Shown: positions 26,960 to 35,107 of the stretch, piece by piece | How the letters are laid out: each line of letters opens with the position of its first letter | Position numbering within the stretch: the first letter of the stretch is position 1 | Assembly (NCBI GenBank): GCA_016873165.1 | Contig: VGXV01000005.1 | Coordinates: forward strand, 58,193 to 122,192 | Length of the DNA: 64,000 nucleotides | DNA from: Planctomycetota bacterium | Lineage (GTDB): Bacteria > Planctomycetota > Brocadiia > Brocadiales > Brocadiaceae | Direction of reading: 5' to 3' | Notes under the pieces: model-generated | Databases searched by the model: none | Told to the model about the DNA's origin: nothing | The model's input: the letters and a program-made list of their open reading frames with translations, nothing else | Made by a program: the position numbers and the translations under genes

Positions 26960-27709
26960 TTATAATAACAATTTTATTGCCATTGTTACTATCATAGCAC
27001 ACAAAATTATTTTGATCAAACGATCTCCTTTTCTCACTGTTACTATGCTTCCTAACCACCCTCCTACCCCATTGCCCAAAGCCAATGAAATACCTACCGA
27101 CCAGCAGATTTTATCATACCATGCAAATACCAGTAATGAAAATAGCGCGCTTACGCCAATAATAAATACTTTATGACTATTAATTTCCACAAGGCGAAAA
27201 CTGCTCATAGTGGTTAACACTGCTATAATAATAAGTCCAACCCCCGCCTGGATAAAACCGGAATAAAGTCCGACAAAGAATAATATAGTCGATAGAATGA
27301 TTCTATGAAAAAATCCAACTTTATCAACAATTTCCGCCTTTTTCTTCCTTACAGGATTCCATACGGTAAACCAAAGAACAAATAACATTACTATTGCCAG
27401 AATTTTTTTAAACAATACGTCAGGGATTTCTATGGCAATATTTGCTCCAATAATTGTTCCAAATAATGCAGGCACAGCCATCAATAAGCTAAACCTGAAG
27501 TTAGAAATACCTTTATATTTAAAACCGGCAACAGCAGATACGTTTTGAGCGGCAATTGCCAGCCGGTTTGTTCCATTAGCGATTGAAGGTGGAAGTCCAA
27601 AGAAAATGAGCACAGGCAATGTAAACAGAGATCCCCCGCCTGCAACGGTATTAATTATCCCCGCCGCAATGCCAATGGGAAATACAAGGAAACATTTCCA
27701 CAATTCCAT
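26960..27709 (-). CDS. TauE/SafE-family membrane transporter
   Basis: Integral membrane protein of 249 aa with about eight hydrophobic segments. The N-terminal signature GIAAGIINTVAGGGSLFTLP with FFGLPPSIANGTNRLAI is diagnostic of the TauE/SafE (sulfite/organosulfonate exporter, formerly DUF81) family; a second inverted repeat half contains GLYSGFIQAGVGLIII. Substrates of most members are unknown but are usually small sulfur or carbon oxyanions. It follows the PNPOx-like gene by 8 bases and so is probably in an operon with it. Confidence 0.85.
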   Translation of the reverse strand: MELWKCFLVFPIGIAAGIINTVAGGGSLFTLPVLIFFGLPPSIANGTNRLAIAAQNVSAVAGFKYKGISNFRFSLLMAVPALFGTIIGANIAIEIPDVLFKKILAIVMLFVLWFTVWNPVRKKKAEIVDKVGFFHRIILSTILFFVGLYSGFIQAGVGLIIIAVLTTMSSFRLVEINSHKVFIIGVSALFSLLVFAWYDKICWSVGISLALGNGVGGWLGSIVTVRKGDRLIKIILCAMIVTMAIKLLL

Positions 27710-27717
27710 ATTGAATA

Positions 27718-28200
27718 CTATCTTCCGCTTTTTCCTTTTATCTCAACGACGTCGATTCGAAATATACCAAATGTTTTATACGAATGTATATTCGGCAACG
27801 ATCCCTTTTTTATCAGCTCAGGGTTATCTTCAAGGTGGGCAAGGAGTATGTTCATGCCGTGGACTTTTTCTTCAGTATTTTCAACCAGACACATCTTTCC
27901 CGATATTACCAGTGAACGATATACGTGGGCGCATTCATTCATGATGTATCCTTTATCGTCTATTATCGTTGCGCATATGGCATTATTTTCCTTCAGGAAT
28001 TCACATTTTAACCCTTTTAATGCGCTGTGAAGATAAAAAACATTTTTTTCTTTGTCAAAACCATAGCTTAAGGTAACGATGTACGGTTCATTACTTCTGC
28101 ACATTGCTATGGTAATATATTTCCCTTTTCTGATGATACCGAGTATTTCCTCATTCTTCTTTATTTCTCTTTCTTTCCTTTGCAAATGATATCTGAGCAT
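27718..28200 (-). CDS. Pyridoxamine-5'-phosphate-oxidase-like FMN-binding protein
   Basis: The 160-aa protein has the split-barrel flavin fold: ILGIIRKGKYITIAMCRSNE with PYIVTLSYGFD (strand pair), FYLHSALKGLKCEFLKENN (phosphate-binding His-Ser region), and YRSLVISGKM, followed by the C-terminal FGIFRIDVVEIKGK strand. This is the common 'PNPOx family/nitroimidazole-resistance-like' group, often with heme or F420/FMN-linked reductase roles. Operon: upstream is the SagB-like nitroreductase (30 bases), downstream TauE (8 bases). The specific substrate is unknown. Confidence 0.82.
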   Translation of the reverse strand: MLRYHLQRKEREIKKNEEILGIIRKGKYITIAMCRSNEPYIVTLSYGFDKEKNVFYLHSALKGLKCEFLKENNAICATIIDDKGYIMNECAHVYRSLVISGKMCLVENTEEKVHGMNILLAHLEDNPELIKKGSLPNIHSYKTFGIFRIDVVEIKGKSGR

Positions 28201-28230
28201 AAAACCGATGATCGTTTTTAGAATACAATG

Positions 28231-28968
28231 TTATTTTTTTCCTACGGTTGCCAAATAGATTACAAATTCCTCTTCACCATCAAGAGAGAGTAAATTGTTT
28301 AAATCATCATCAGAATATGCTGCAATCGCGCATACTCCGCAGTCAATAGATGCAGCGCTTAAATATAAATTCTGGCAAACATGTCCTGCATCCAGATGCA
28401 TATATCTGTATCCGCGTTCTCCATACCGCCACTTCATTCGGTAAGCGACAGAAGACCAGATAAAAACAACGGAACACGATTTTACCATATGCTGGCCTAA
28501 ACAGGCTTCTGTGATTTTATCCGCAATGTCAGGATGCACATCAAGTTCGGTTAATTTATGTTCACAGGCGAGAAACCGGTACATACCGGGTAGTATATCC
28601 GTTACGTTATTTACCAATAAGTATGTTTCCAAACAATGCCGTGCGCCTGCCGATGGCACATTTCGAAACGTTGCCGCACCGGGCATTATTTCTTTTACTC
28701 CCTGAGTACACCAGAGCAGGTAAGATAATTCTTCAGGCATTAATGGTTTTTTTGAATAGTTGCGCATGCTTGTCCTTGATTCTATCGCTCTTCTTAAATC
28801 AACGGTTTTTACAACAATGTTCTCAGGTTTTGGCAAATCAATAACCGGTTTCGTCCGGTCATAAGAAAGTTCCAATGGCGGTTGTTGCTCCCCTTTCATC
28901 TGATCCGATGGGAATAAATATTGGTATTTTGTCATTTGCATAAATTCTTTTCCGATTCCGTTTGCCAT
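28231..28968 (-). CDS. SagB/ThcOx-type FMN nitroreductase
   Basis: The 245-aa flavin oxidoreductase has the family-typical RRAIESRTSMRNYSKKPL segment (FMN phosphate site), LSYLLWCTQGVKE, VPSAGARHCLETYLLVNN, and HLDAGHVCQNLYLSAASI near the C-terminus. SagB proteins oxidise azolines in peptide natural-product clusters, but stand-alone members exist in many genomes, and no cyclodehydratase or precursor peptide is visible here. The start at 28968 has AAGGAG upstream. It probably heads an operon with the PNPOx-like and TauE genes. Confidence 0.83.
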   Translation of the reverse strand: MANGIGKEFMQMTKYQYLFPSDQMKGEQQPPLELSYDRTKPVIDLPKPENIVVKTVDLRRAIESRTSMRNYSKKPLMPEELSYLLWCTQGVKEIMPGAATFRNVPSAGARHCLETYLLVNNVTDILPGMYRFLACEHKLTELDVHPDIADKITEACLGQHMVKSCSVVFIWSSVAYRMKWRYGERGYRYMHLDAGHVCQNLYLSAASIDCGVCAIAAYSDDDLNNLLSLDGEEEFVIYLATVGKK

Positions 28969-29176
28969 CGAACACTCCTTTACCGTCTCATTTGTTTTGA
29001 AACTATACTATGGCAAAATATTCACCGTATTTATCTTTCTGATAACACAGATATTGCTTTTTTTAACTTTACCATTTTATAAATAAAAAGCTATAGTATT
29101 CTGCTGTTGATAATAGGTACAATTTATAATTATCGTTATATTTGCTATATACATAAAATTACGAACCCATTATTCT

Positions 29177-31210
29177 ATGACCATAGTATTTAAAAATGAT
29201 ATTTGCCATGCTCTTTCTTTTTCTTTAGAGAAAGAATGGCTTGAAGCAAACGGCATCGGAGGGTATGCTTCATCAACGATTACCGGGGCAAATACAAGGC
29301 GTTATCACGGGTTGCTTATGGCTTCAACAAAGCCGCCTTTGGGAAGAGTTTTAATGTTGTCCAAACTAGAAGAATCTTTATGCCTCGGTGGCAGAGAATA
29401 TTCCTTGTCTGCAAACGTTTATCCCAATACGATTTATCCGGAAGGATACAGGAATCTTACCCGATTTCAATTAGACCCTTTTCCTGTGTGGCGCTATTCT
29501 ATTGAAGGGATAGATATAAAAAAAACAGTCTTTATGGTATACGGAGAAAACACCACAGTGATTATGTATCAAATACAGTGTGAAGATCACAAATGCCTCC
29601 CCCCTGTTTTATCGGTTCGTGTTATGATTTCTTTCCGTGATTATCACTGCCTTACTCATGAAAATCCTTTTATGAACACACATTATACAAAACTGCATAA
29701 TGGCATCTGTTTAACACCCTATAAGGAACTCCCCCCTCTTAACATTTTTTTTAACACAAATACTATCGACTCACATTATTTCTGGTATAAAAATATGGAA
29801 TATCCGAAAGAAATTGAAAGAGGAATGGAAGCCCATGAAGATCACTTTAGCCCCTTTGCAATCAACTTTGATCTGAAACAAAACAAAGAAACCTTTTATA
29901 TAGTCGCATCAACGGAAAACTATGATTTCATAGATATTAATGAACTATATGAAAAGGAAATCGTCCGCAGAAACGGTTTATATAAAGATACCCGAAAATA
30001 TCAAATAATAACACCCCCATCTTCTTCAATAACGGCAGATGCAGATTCCGATTATATGTGCATGCTAAGGTGTTTATTACACGCTTCTGACACCTTTATT
30101 GTAAAGAGAGGAAATGACAGGAAAAGCATTATTGCCGGTTATCATTGGTTTGCCGACTGGGGGAGGGATACGATGATTTCCCTGCCTGGCCTGACCCTTG
30201 TGCAAGGGAAATATGACACGGCAAAGGAAATATTATTAACATTTGCCGACTATGTTGACAAAGGCATGATTCCCAACCGTTTCCCGGACTATGGAGAATC
30301 GCCTGAATACAATACGGTGGATGCATCATTGTGGTATATACATGCGGTATATCAGTATTACCTGTATTCGAAAGACCTATTGACAATCAAAAACAAACTT
30401 TATCCGGTTTTGCGGGAAATCGTCTCGCATTACCAAAAAGGCACCCGATTTAATATCCACATGGATAACGACGGTTTGATTTATGCCGGTGAAGAAGGAA
30501 TTCAGCTAACCTGGATGGATGCAAAAGTCGGCGGTTTTGTGGTAACCCCGCGCATGGGCAAGGCAGTCGAAATTAACGCACTTTGGTATAATGCGCTGAT
30601 GATTATGTCGTATTTTTCGAAAGAAATGGATTTGGAAAGCGAATGCGCTGATTATTCAGCATTAGCAGGACAAACAGGAAGTTCATTCAATGAAATATTT
30701 TGGTTCGAAAAAGACAACTATCTCTACGATTATATCGACGGCGAAATTAAAAATTCTTCCATTCGCCCGAATCAGATATTCGCAATAAGTTTGCCATTTG
30801 TTTCATTGCCTTTGCAAAAACAACGCGCTGTTTTTGAAATCGTTAAAAATCATTTGCTAACGCCTTACGGATTGAGGAGTCTTTCTCCGTCGGACAGAGA
30901 TTATATAGGCGTATATACAGGAAACGTGTATAACAGGGACAAGGCATATCATCAGGGAACCGTATGGGCATGGCTGATAGGGCCTTATCTTGATGCATTT
31001 TTCAAATTGCATGGCAAAAGCATTCATACGCAGACAATTGCCGCTGAATTGCTCCATCCCTTTTGCAAACACATGCATGAAGCGGGAATCGGCACCGTAT
31101 CGGAAATATTTGACGGAGATTGCCCCCATACGCCGCGAGGATGCGTGTCACAGGCATGGAGCGTTGGTGAATTGTTGCGAGTGCTTTTTGAATATTTAGT
31201 AATGTTTTAG
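29177..31210 (+). CDS. Amylo-alpha-1,6-glucosidase (glycogen debranching enzyme)
   Basis: The 677-aa enzyme cleaves alpha-1,6 branch points of glycogen. The N-terminal domain shows EWLEANGIGGYASSTITGAN with TRRYHGLLMAS. The C-terminal (alpha/alpha)6 barrel has IAGYHWFADWGRDTMISLPG, EYNTVDASLWYIHAVYQY, QLTWMDAKVGG and AYHQGTVWAWLIGP, all conserved in the bacterial/archaeal debranching family. There is no signal peptide, so it is cytoplasmic. A GH15 glucoamylase follows after 24 bases, forming a two-gene glycogen-degradation unit. It is transcribed divergently from the SagB operon, with 208 bases between. Confidence 0.92.
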   Translation: MTIVFKNDICHALSFSLEKEWLEANGIGGYASSTITGANTRRYHGLLMASTKPPLGRVLMLSKLEESLCLGGREYSLSANVYPNTIYPEGYRNLTRFQLDPFPVWRYSIEGIDIKKTVFMVYGENTTVIMYQIQCEDHKCLPPVLSVRVMISFRDYHCLTHENPFMNTHYTKLHNGICLTPYKELPPLNIFFNTNTIDSHYFWYKNMEYPKEIERGMEAHEDHFSPFAINFDLKQNKETFYIVASTENYDFIDINELYEKEIVRRNGLYKDTRKYQIITPPSSSITADADSDYMCMLRCLLHASDTFIVKRGNDRKSIIAGYHWFADWGRDTMISLPGLTLVQGKYDTAKEILLTFADYVDKGMIPNRFPDYGESPEYNTVDASLWYIHAVYQYYLYSKDLLTIKNKLYPVLREIVSHYQKGTRFNIHMDNDGLIYAGEEGIQLTWMDAKVGGFVVTPRMGKAVEINALWYNALMIMSYFSKEMDLESECADYSALAGQTGSSFNEIFWFEKDNYLYDYIDGEIKNSSIRPNQIFAISLPFVSLPLQKQRAVFEIVKNHLLTPYGLRSLSPSDRDYIGVYTGNVYNRDKAYHQGTVWAWLIGPYLDAFFKLHGKSIHTQTIAAELLHPFCKHMHEAGIGTVSEIFDGDCPHTPRGCVSQAWSVGELLRVLFEYLVMF

Positions 31211-31234
31211 AAACAATAGATAAGAGGAATTCAC

Positions 31235-33274
31235 ATGCCGCGAGACATACCCGTTGGAAATGGTTCTCTTTTAATCACGTTTGACAGCAAATATCAAATC
31301 AGAGATATCTATTTCCCTTATGTGGGGAAGGAAAATCATACCCTGGGACATCCTTCCAGAATGGGAATTTGGGTTGATGGCGAGTTCAGTTGGATAGGAA
31401 GTGAATGGCAGTTAACATTAAAATACAAGGAAGATTGTCTGGTAACGGATGTTGCAGCTATCCATAACAAACTGAAAATCGAACTGCAGATGCATGATGT
31501 TGTTGATTTCGACCTGAATATATTTGTAAAAAAGATAATCATCAGAAATCTTCTCGCGAGAGATCGAGAGGTCCGGCTCTTTTTTAATCATGATTTTCAC
31601 CTCTATGAAAATGAAATCGGCGACACGGCATATTACGATCCCGACACAATGGCGATTATCCATTATAAGTCGCAGCGATATTTCCTTATAAACTGCTGTG
31701 ATCCCACCAAATGCGGGGTAGATCATTTTGCCACCGGTATAAAAGAATTGCACGATGCGGAAGGAACGTGGAAAGATGCTGAAGATGGATTGCTGAGCGG
31801 CAATCCGATATCTCAGGGGTCGGTTGATTCAACACTCGGCATTAACATAACGGTGAAAGCAAACAGCGAATCTGTTGCACATTACTGGATTGCAGCAGGC
31901 ATGAACTATCATGAAGTAATAAATCTTAATAAGATCATCTGGGATAAAACCCCGGAAGAAATTATGAGACGTACGGAAAATTATTGGAAATTATGGGTAA
32001 ATAAAGAAAATTTTAATTTCCATGATATACCCGCAAGGCATGTCTCTTTGTTTAAAAAAAGTTTGTTAATTATGCGATCTCAGATCGATAACAATGGCGC
32101 AATTATAGCGGCAAATGATTCCGATATCGTGCAATTCGGACGGGATACTTACTCATATATGTGGCCCAGAGACGGAGCTATGGTTGCGTATGCGCTTATA
32201 AAATCAGGGTATATTGATACCGCAAAGAAATTTTTTCAGTTTTGCTCTGATGTTATTTCAAACGGAGGTTACTTGCTTCACAAATACAACCCCGATCGTT
32301 CCTTCGCAAGTTCATGGCATCCCTGGTATAAAGATTCAAAAAAAAGTCTTCCGATACAGGAAGATGGAATTGCCCTTGTTTTGTGGGCATTGTGGCATCA
32401 CTATGTGGTGTTTAAAGACATTGAATTTGTAAAAACATTATATAAAAAGCTTATTATTAATGCCGCCGATTTCATGCTGCATTTTAGAGATAAGGAGACC
32501 GGCTTGCCTCTTGAATCGTATGACCTGTGGGAAGAGCGGTACGGAATTCACACTTTTACCGTATCGGCTGTCATTGCAGGCTTGCGGGCTGCGGGAAATT
32601 TTGCAAATATATTCGGAGAAACCGGGTGTGGAACAATGTATCATGATGCGGCTGATGAAATTAAGGATGCGTTAGTTGCTTTCTTTTACAGTAAAGACGC
32701 CGGCAGATTCGCAAGAATGGGAATACGAAATACTGCCGGATATAATCTGGATATGACTGTTGATGCCGGTTTGTTCGGTCTCGTCGCGTTTGATACGTTC
32801 GATCCCGATCAACCAATGATTGTATCAACAATGAAAACGGTTAAAGAAGCGTTATGGGTGAAAACCCATGTCGGCGGCATAGCACGGTACACAAACGATT
32901 ACTATCATCAAATCAGCCATGATCATGTCAATGTTCCGGGAAACCCATGGATTGTTTGTACCGTTTGGCTTGCAGAATATGAAATTATGAAGGCAAAAAA
33001 TATAAATGAGCTAAACACGGCATTAGCCATGCTTGATTGGGTAATTGAAAAGTCTTTTCTATCCGGTGTGCTTGCAGAGCAAATTCATCCCTATACAAAC
33101 GAGCCGATATCAGTATCACCGCTCACATGGAGCCATTCAGCGTATGTCACCGCTTTTTTAAAATATCTGAAAAAACGTGAGGAACTGTCGGTGTGCCATA
33201 AATGTGGCAGCTCTCTTTGTAAAGTTTACAATGCTCCTTATTCATCTTTTTTAACTACTTGTATAGACAAATAA
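31235..33274 (+). CDS. Glycoside hydrolase family 15 glucoamylase
   Basis: The 679-aa enzyme releases glucose from non-reducing ends of alpha-glucans. The N-terminal beta-sandwich begins GNGSLLITFDSKYQIRDIYF. The (alpha/alpha)6 catalytic domain has DTYSYMWPRDGAMVAYALIK, QEDGIALVLWALWHHY, the DLWEERYGIHTFT block with the proton donor Glu, and EQIHPYTNEPISVSPLTWSH with the second catalytic Glu. It is cytoplasmic (no signal), so it acts on stored glycogen with the debranching enzyme. GAGGAA precedes ATG 31235. The last 37 bases overlap the convergent bacterioferritin gene, tail to tail. Confidence 0.92.
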   Translation: MPRDIPVGNGSLLITFDSKYQIRDIYFPYVGKENHTLGHPSRMGIWVDGEFSWIGSEWQLTLKYKEDCLVTDVAAIHNKLKIELQMHDVVDFDLNIFVKKIIIRNLLARDREVRLFFNHDFHLYENEIGDTAYYDPDTMAIIHYKSQRYFLINCCDPTKCGVDHFATGIKELHDAEGTWKDAEDGLLSGNPISQGSVDSTLGINITVKANSESVAHYWIAAGMNYHEVINLNKIIWDKTPEEIMRRTENYWKLWVNKENFNFHDIPARHVSLFKKSLLIMRSQIDNNGAIIAANDSDIVQFGRDTYSYMWPRDGAMVAYALIKSGYIDTAKKFFQFCSDVISNGGYLLHKYNPDRSFASSWHPWYKDSKKSLPIQEDGIALVLWALWHHYVVFKDIEFVKTLYKKLIINAADFMLHFRDKETGLPLESYDLWEERYGIHTFTVSAVIAGLRAAGNFANIFGETGCGTMYHDAADEIKDALVAFFYSKDAGRFARMGIRNTAGYNLDMTVDAGLFGLVAFDTFDPDQPMIVSTMKTVKEALWVKTHVGGIARYTNDYYHQISHDHVNVPGNPWIVCTVWLAEYEIMKAKNINELNTALAMLDWVIEKSFLSGVLAEQIHPYTNEPISVSPLTWSHSAYVTAFLKYLKKREELSVCHKCGSSLCKVYNAPYSSFLTTCIDK

Positions 33275-33714
33275 TTTTCAATCCCCATATCCTTAATTTG
33301 CTGTAAATGCTCCTCTATATTATTAGCGTGTTCTTCTTCATCGATCAAAATATGTTCAAGCAATTCTCTGGAACCGGCATCTCCAACATTTGAACATAAC
33401 GTAATTGCCTTTTGTAATCTTTGGATGGCTGCTTTTTCCAGATCATAATCATTCTCAAGTTGGTTTTTCACTGTTTTTCCCACATTGATCTTATCCAGGG
33501 TCATTTTCGGTATACCTTCCAAGTACAACAGACGCTCAATGAGTTTTTCTGCATGCTTCATTTCTTCTATAGAGTTTTTTTCATTAAATTCATATAACCG
33601 TTTGTATCCCCAGTTTTCACACATCTTGGCGTGTATAAAATATTGATTAATTGCAGTAATTTCAGCCATTAATACTTCGTTCAGCGCATCTAAAACCTTC
33701 GGATTGCCTTCCAT
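33238..33714 (-). CDS. bfr: Bacterioferritin
   Basis: Iron-storage 24-mer subunit of 158 aa with ferroxidase activity. Ligands fall at the standard positions: Glu18, Glu51, heme-ligand Met52 and His54 (EEMKHAEKLI), and the later LIDEEEHANNIEEHL block with Glu and His. Length is normal. GGAGG precedes the ATG. It converges on the glucoamylase gene and overlaps its end by 37 bases. A strong palindrome resembling a Fur box lies 42-61 bases upstream (33756-33775), so iron control is likely. Confidence 0.95.
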   Translation of the reverse strand: MEGNPKVLDALNEVLMAEITAINQYFIHAKMCENWGYKRLYEFNEKNSIEEMKHAEKLIERLLYLEGIPKMTLDKINVGKTVKNQLENDYDLEKAAIQRLQKAITLCSNVGDAGSRELLEHILIDEEEHANNIEEHLQQIKDMGIENYLSIQVVKKDE

Positions 33715-33755
33715 AGAATACCTCCATTTGTATTAGGAAATAATTATGTAAAAAG

Positions 33756-33775
33756 GGATAATGCTGACATTATCC
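33756..33775 (-). promoter_or_regulatory. Fur-box-like palindrome upstream of bfr
   Basis: GGATAATGCTGACATTATCC is a perfect inverted repeat (8-bp arms, 4-base spacer). The arms GATAATG/CATTATC are those of the classical Fur box GATAATGATAATCATTATC; the spacer is one base shorter. On the minus strand it lies upstream of CATAAT, a possible -10. Binding by Fur or a Fur-like protein is inferred. Confidence 0.6.
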
Positions 33776-33846
33776 ATTTCACAATTTATTCGCCTCATTA
33801 TACCATTGAACAAAAGTATTTTGTACTGGAAATTAAAAACCTTTGG

Positions 33847-34250
33847 CTATTTTATTCCTTTGCTATTTAGGTATGCACTATACTTTTTATCAGTTTCCAA
33901 AATATGTTTATTCAACCAATCGGTCAGAAATTTAAACACCTCAATTGTCAGGCTTGTCTTTCCCGCCTGATAATCATTTTGAAGAGCTATAACTTTAGCA
34001 GTCATCTTATCGTGTTTGTCCTTATGATCGGCAAATTCAGAATAATTGTGCTGCTCTGCATTACCTTTTGTTCAGCGGCAAAATGAGACCCTGCATAATT
34101 CACTAATTTCTTTAAAATATCCTCAAGAACGTCTTTTCCTTGTCTCATAGCTTCATCAAGACTATTAATCATACTGATTAATTGTTTATGATGTCCGTCA
34201 AACTCTGCGACTTTTACACTATATTCATCTTTCCAGCTCATTAATGGCAT
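33847..34250 (-). pseudogene. Bacteriohemerythrin, interrupted by a single-base frameshift
   Basis: Oxygen-binding di-iron protein. The open frame from ATG 34250 (GGAGGG upstream) reads MPLMSWKDEYSVKVAEFDGH, ligands HxxxE in SHFAAEQKVM, then goes out of frame after VMQ and stops after 82 residues. Reading one base over restores the rest: HNYSEFADHKDKHDKMTAKV, then VFKFLTDWLNKHILETDKKY and SKGIK with a stop at 33847, containing the remaining ligands HxxxH and HxxxxD. Restored length is about 134 aa, the family norm. The break is consistent with loss of one base near 34055. It is the last gene of the cheW/HD-GYP/MCP/REC run. Sequencing error cannot be excluded. Confidence 0.85.
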
Positions 34251-34365
34251 GATTTCCCTCCTGAAAAATAAATGTCTCTCCCCTACTTAATCACAGCTAC
34301 ACAATTTTGATAAAAAAACAAATATTCGCCAGAAAAACTTGCATTTGGATTCGTATGTTTTATTG

Positions 34366-35046
34366 TCAGGAAAGTTTTTTGCCTGTGTATATATCTTTTA
34401 GTAATTTATCTAATGTTTCTTTTCTCAACTCATTGCTTCGTTTCAATGTTGTGTAGCTTTCCTGTGTTTCAAGAAACCTTATCTGCTCGGTAAGATGTGG
34501 AAGTATTTTTCTCATCACTTCCAGTTTTTTGGAATCAAATTGGTTTAATTCCAGGGTTTTTATGATGAAATTTGCGGAAGTATACCCCAAAGGAATTTGA
34601 TCTTTCGTTACAAGATCTATTATCTCAAGAAATTGGTTATAAAAATTTTCAAGCCGTTGTTCAGGAGATTTTTGCCCTATGTTTTTTTGTACGGAAGCAA
34701 CAAATGTTTTTATGTCTCTGAAAGGCTTGACAATGTACTCGCAAATATTCAGGTCTGCGGCATTGTTTATTAAAAAGGGATTGGAGTATGCGGTTAGCAT
34801 CATAATCGGCATTGTCATGTTTTCTTTCCTCACTTTTTTGATAAAATCCAATCCATTCATCTTCGGCATCTGAAAATCCACAATTGCCATTTGAAAATAA
34901 TTTATATTTTTCAGAAAATACTCCAATGCCTTTTCAGAATCATTGAATACGGTCACCGAATAATTCGCCATTTCAAGTATTGTCTGAAGGAGATTTGTTA
35001 TTATTGCTTCATCATCCAGTACCAGGATATTTTGTCTTTCAGTCAT
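34366..35046 (-). CDS. Response regulator with helical output region
   Basis: A 226-aa protein with an N-terminal receiver domain (residues 1-122): NILVLDDEAII (acidic pocket), the phosphoacceptor Asp in AIVDFQMPKMNG, Thr in MMLTAYS, and Lys in YIVKPF. The C-terminal ~100 residues are helical and charged, without a DNA-binding or enzymatic motif, so output may be by protein contact. It lies 61 bases downstream of the chemoreceptor gene and 115 upstream of the hemerythrin gene on the same strand, which suggests a shared signalling operon. Confidence 0.85.
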   Translation of the reverse strand: MTERQNILVLDDEAIITNLLQTILEMANYSVTVFNDSEKALEYFLKNINYFQMAIVDFQMPKMNGLDFIKKVRKENMTMPIMMLTAYSNPFLINNAADLNICEYIVKPFRDIKTFVASVQKNIGQKSPEQRLENFYNQFLEIIDLVTKDQIPLGYTSANFIIKTLELNQFDSKKLEVMRKILPHLTEQIRFLETQESYTTLKRSNELRKETLDKLLKDIYTGKKLS

Positions 35047-35107
35047 TATTCTGCCTCATTTATTTCATTTGTTAAGAGAGAGAAGATTTTAATAATATTT
35101 ATTTACG

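Noticed and set aside
28231..28968. SagB-like gene as part of an azole peptide (TOMM) cluster
   Set aside because: No cyclodehydratase, precursor peptide or protease nearby; stand-alone SagB relatives are common.
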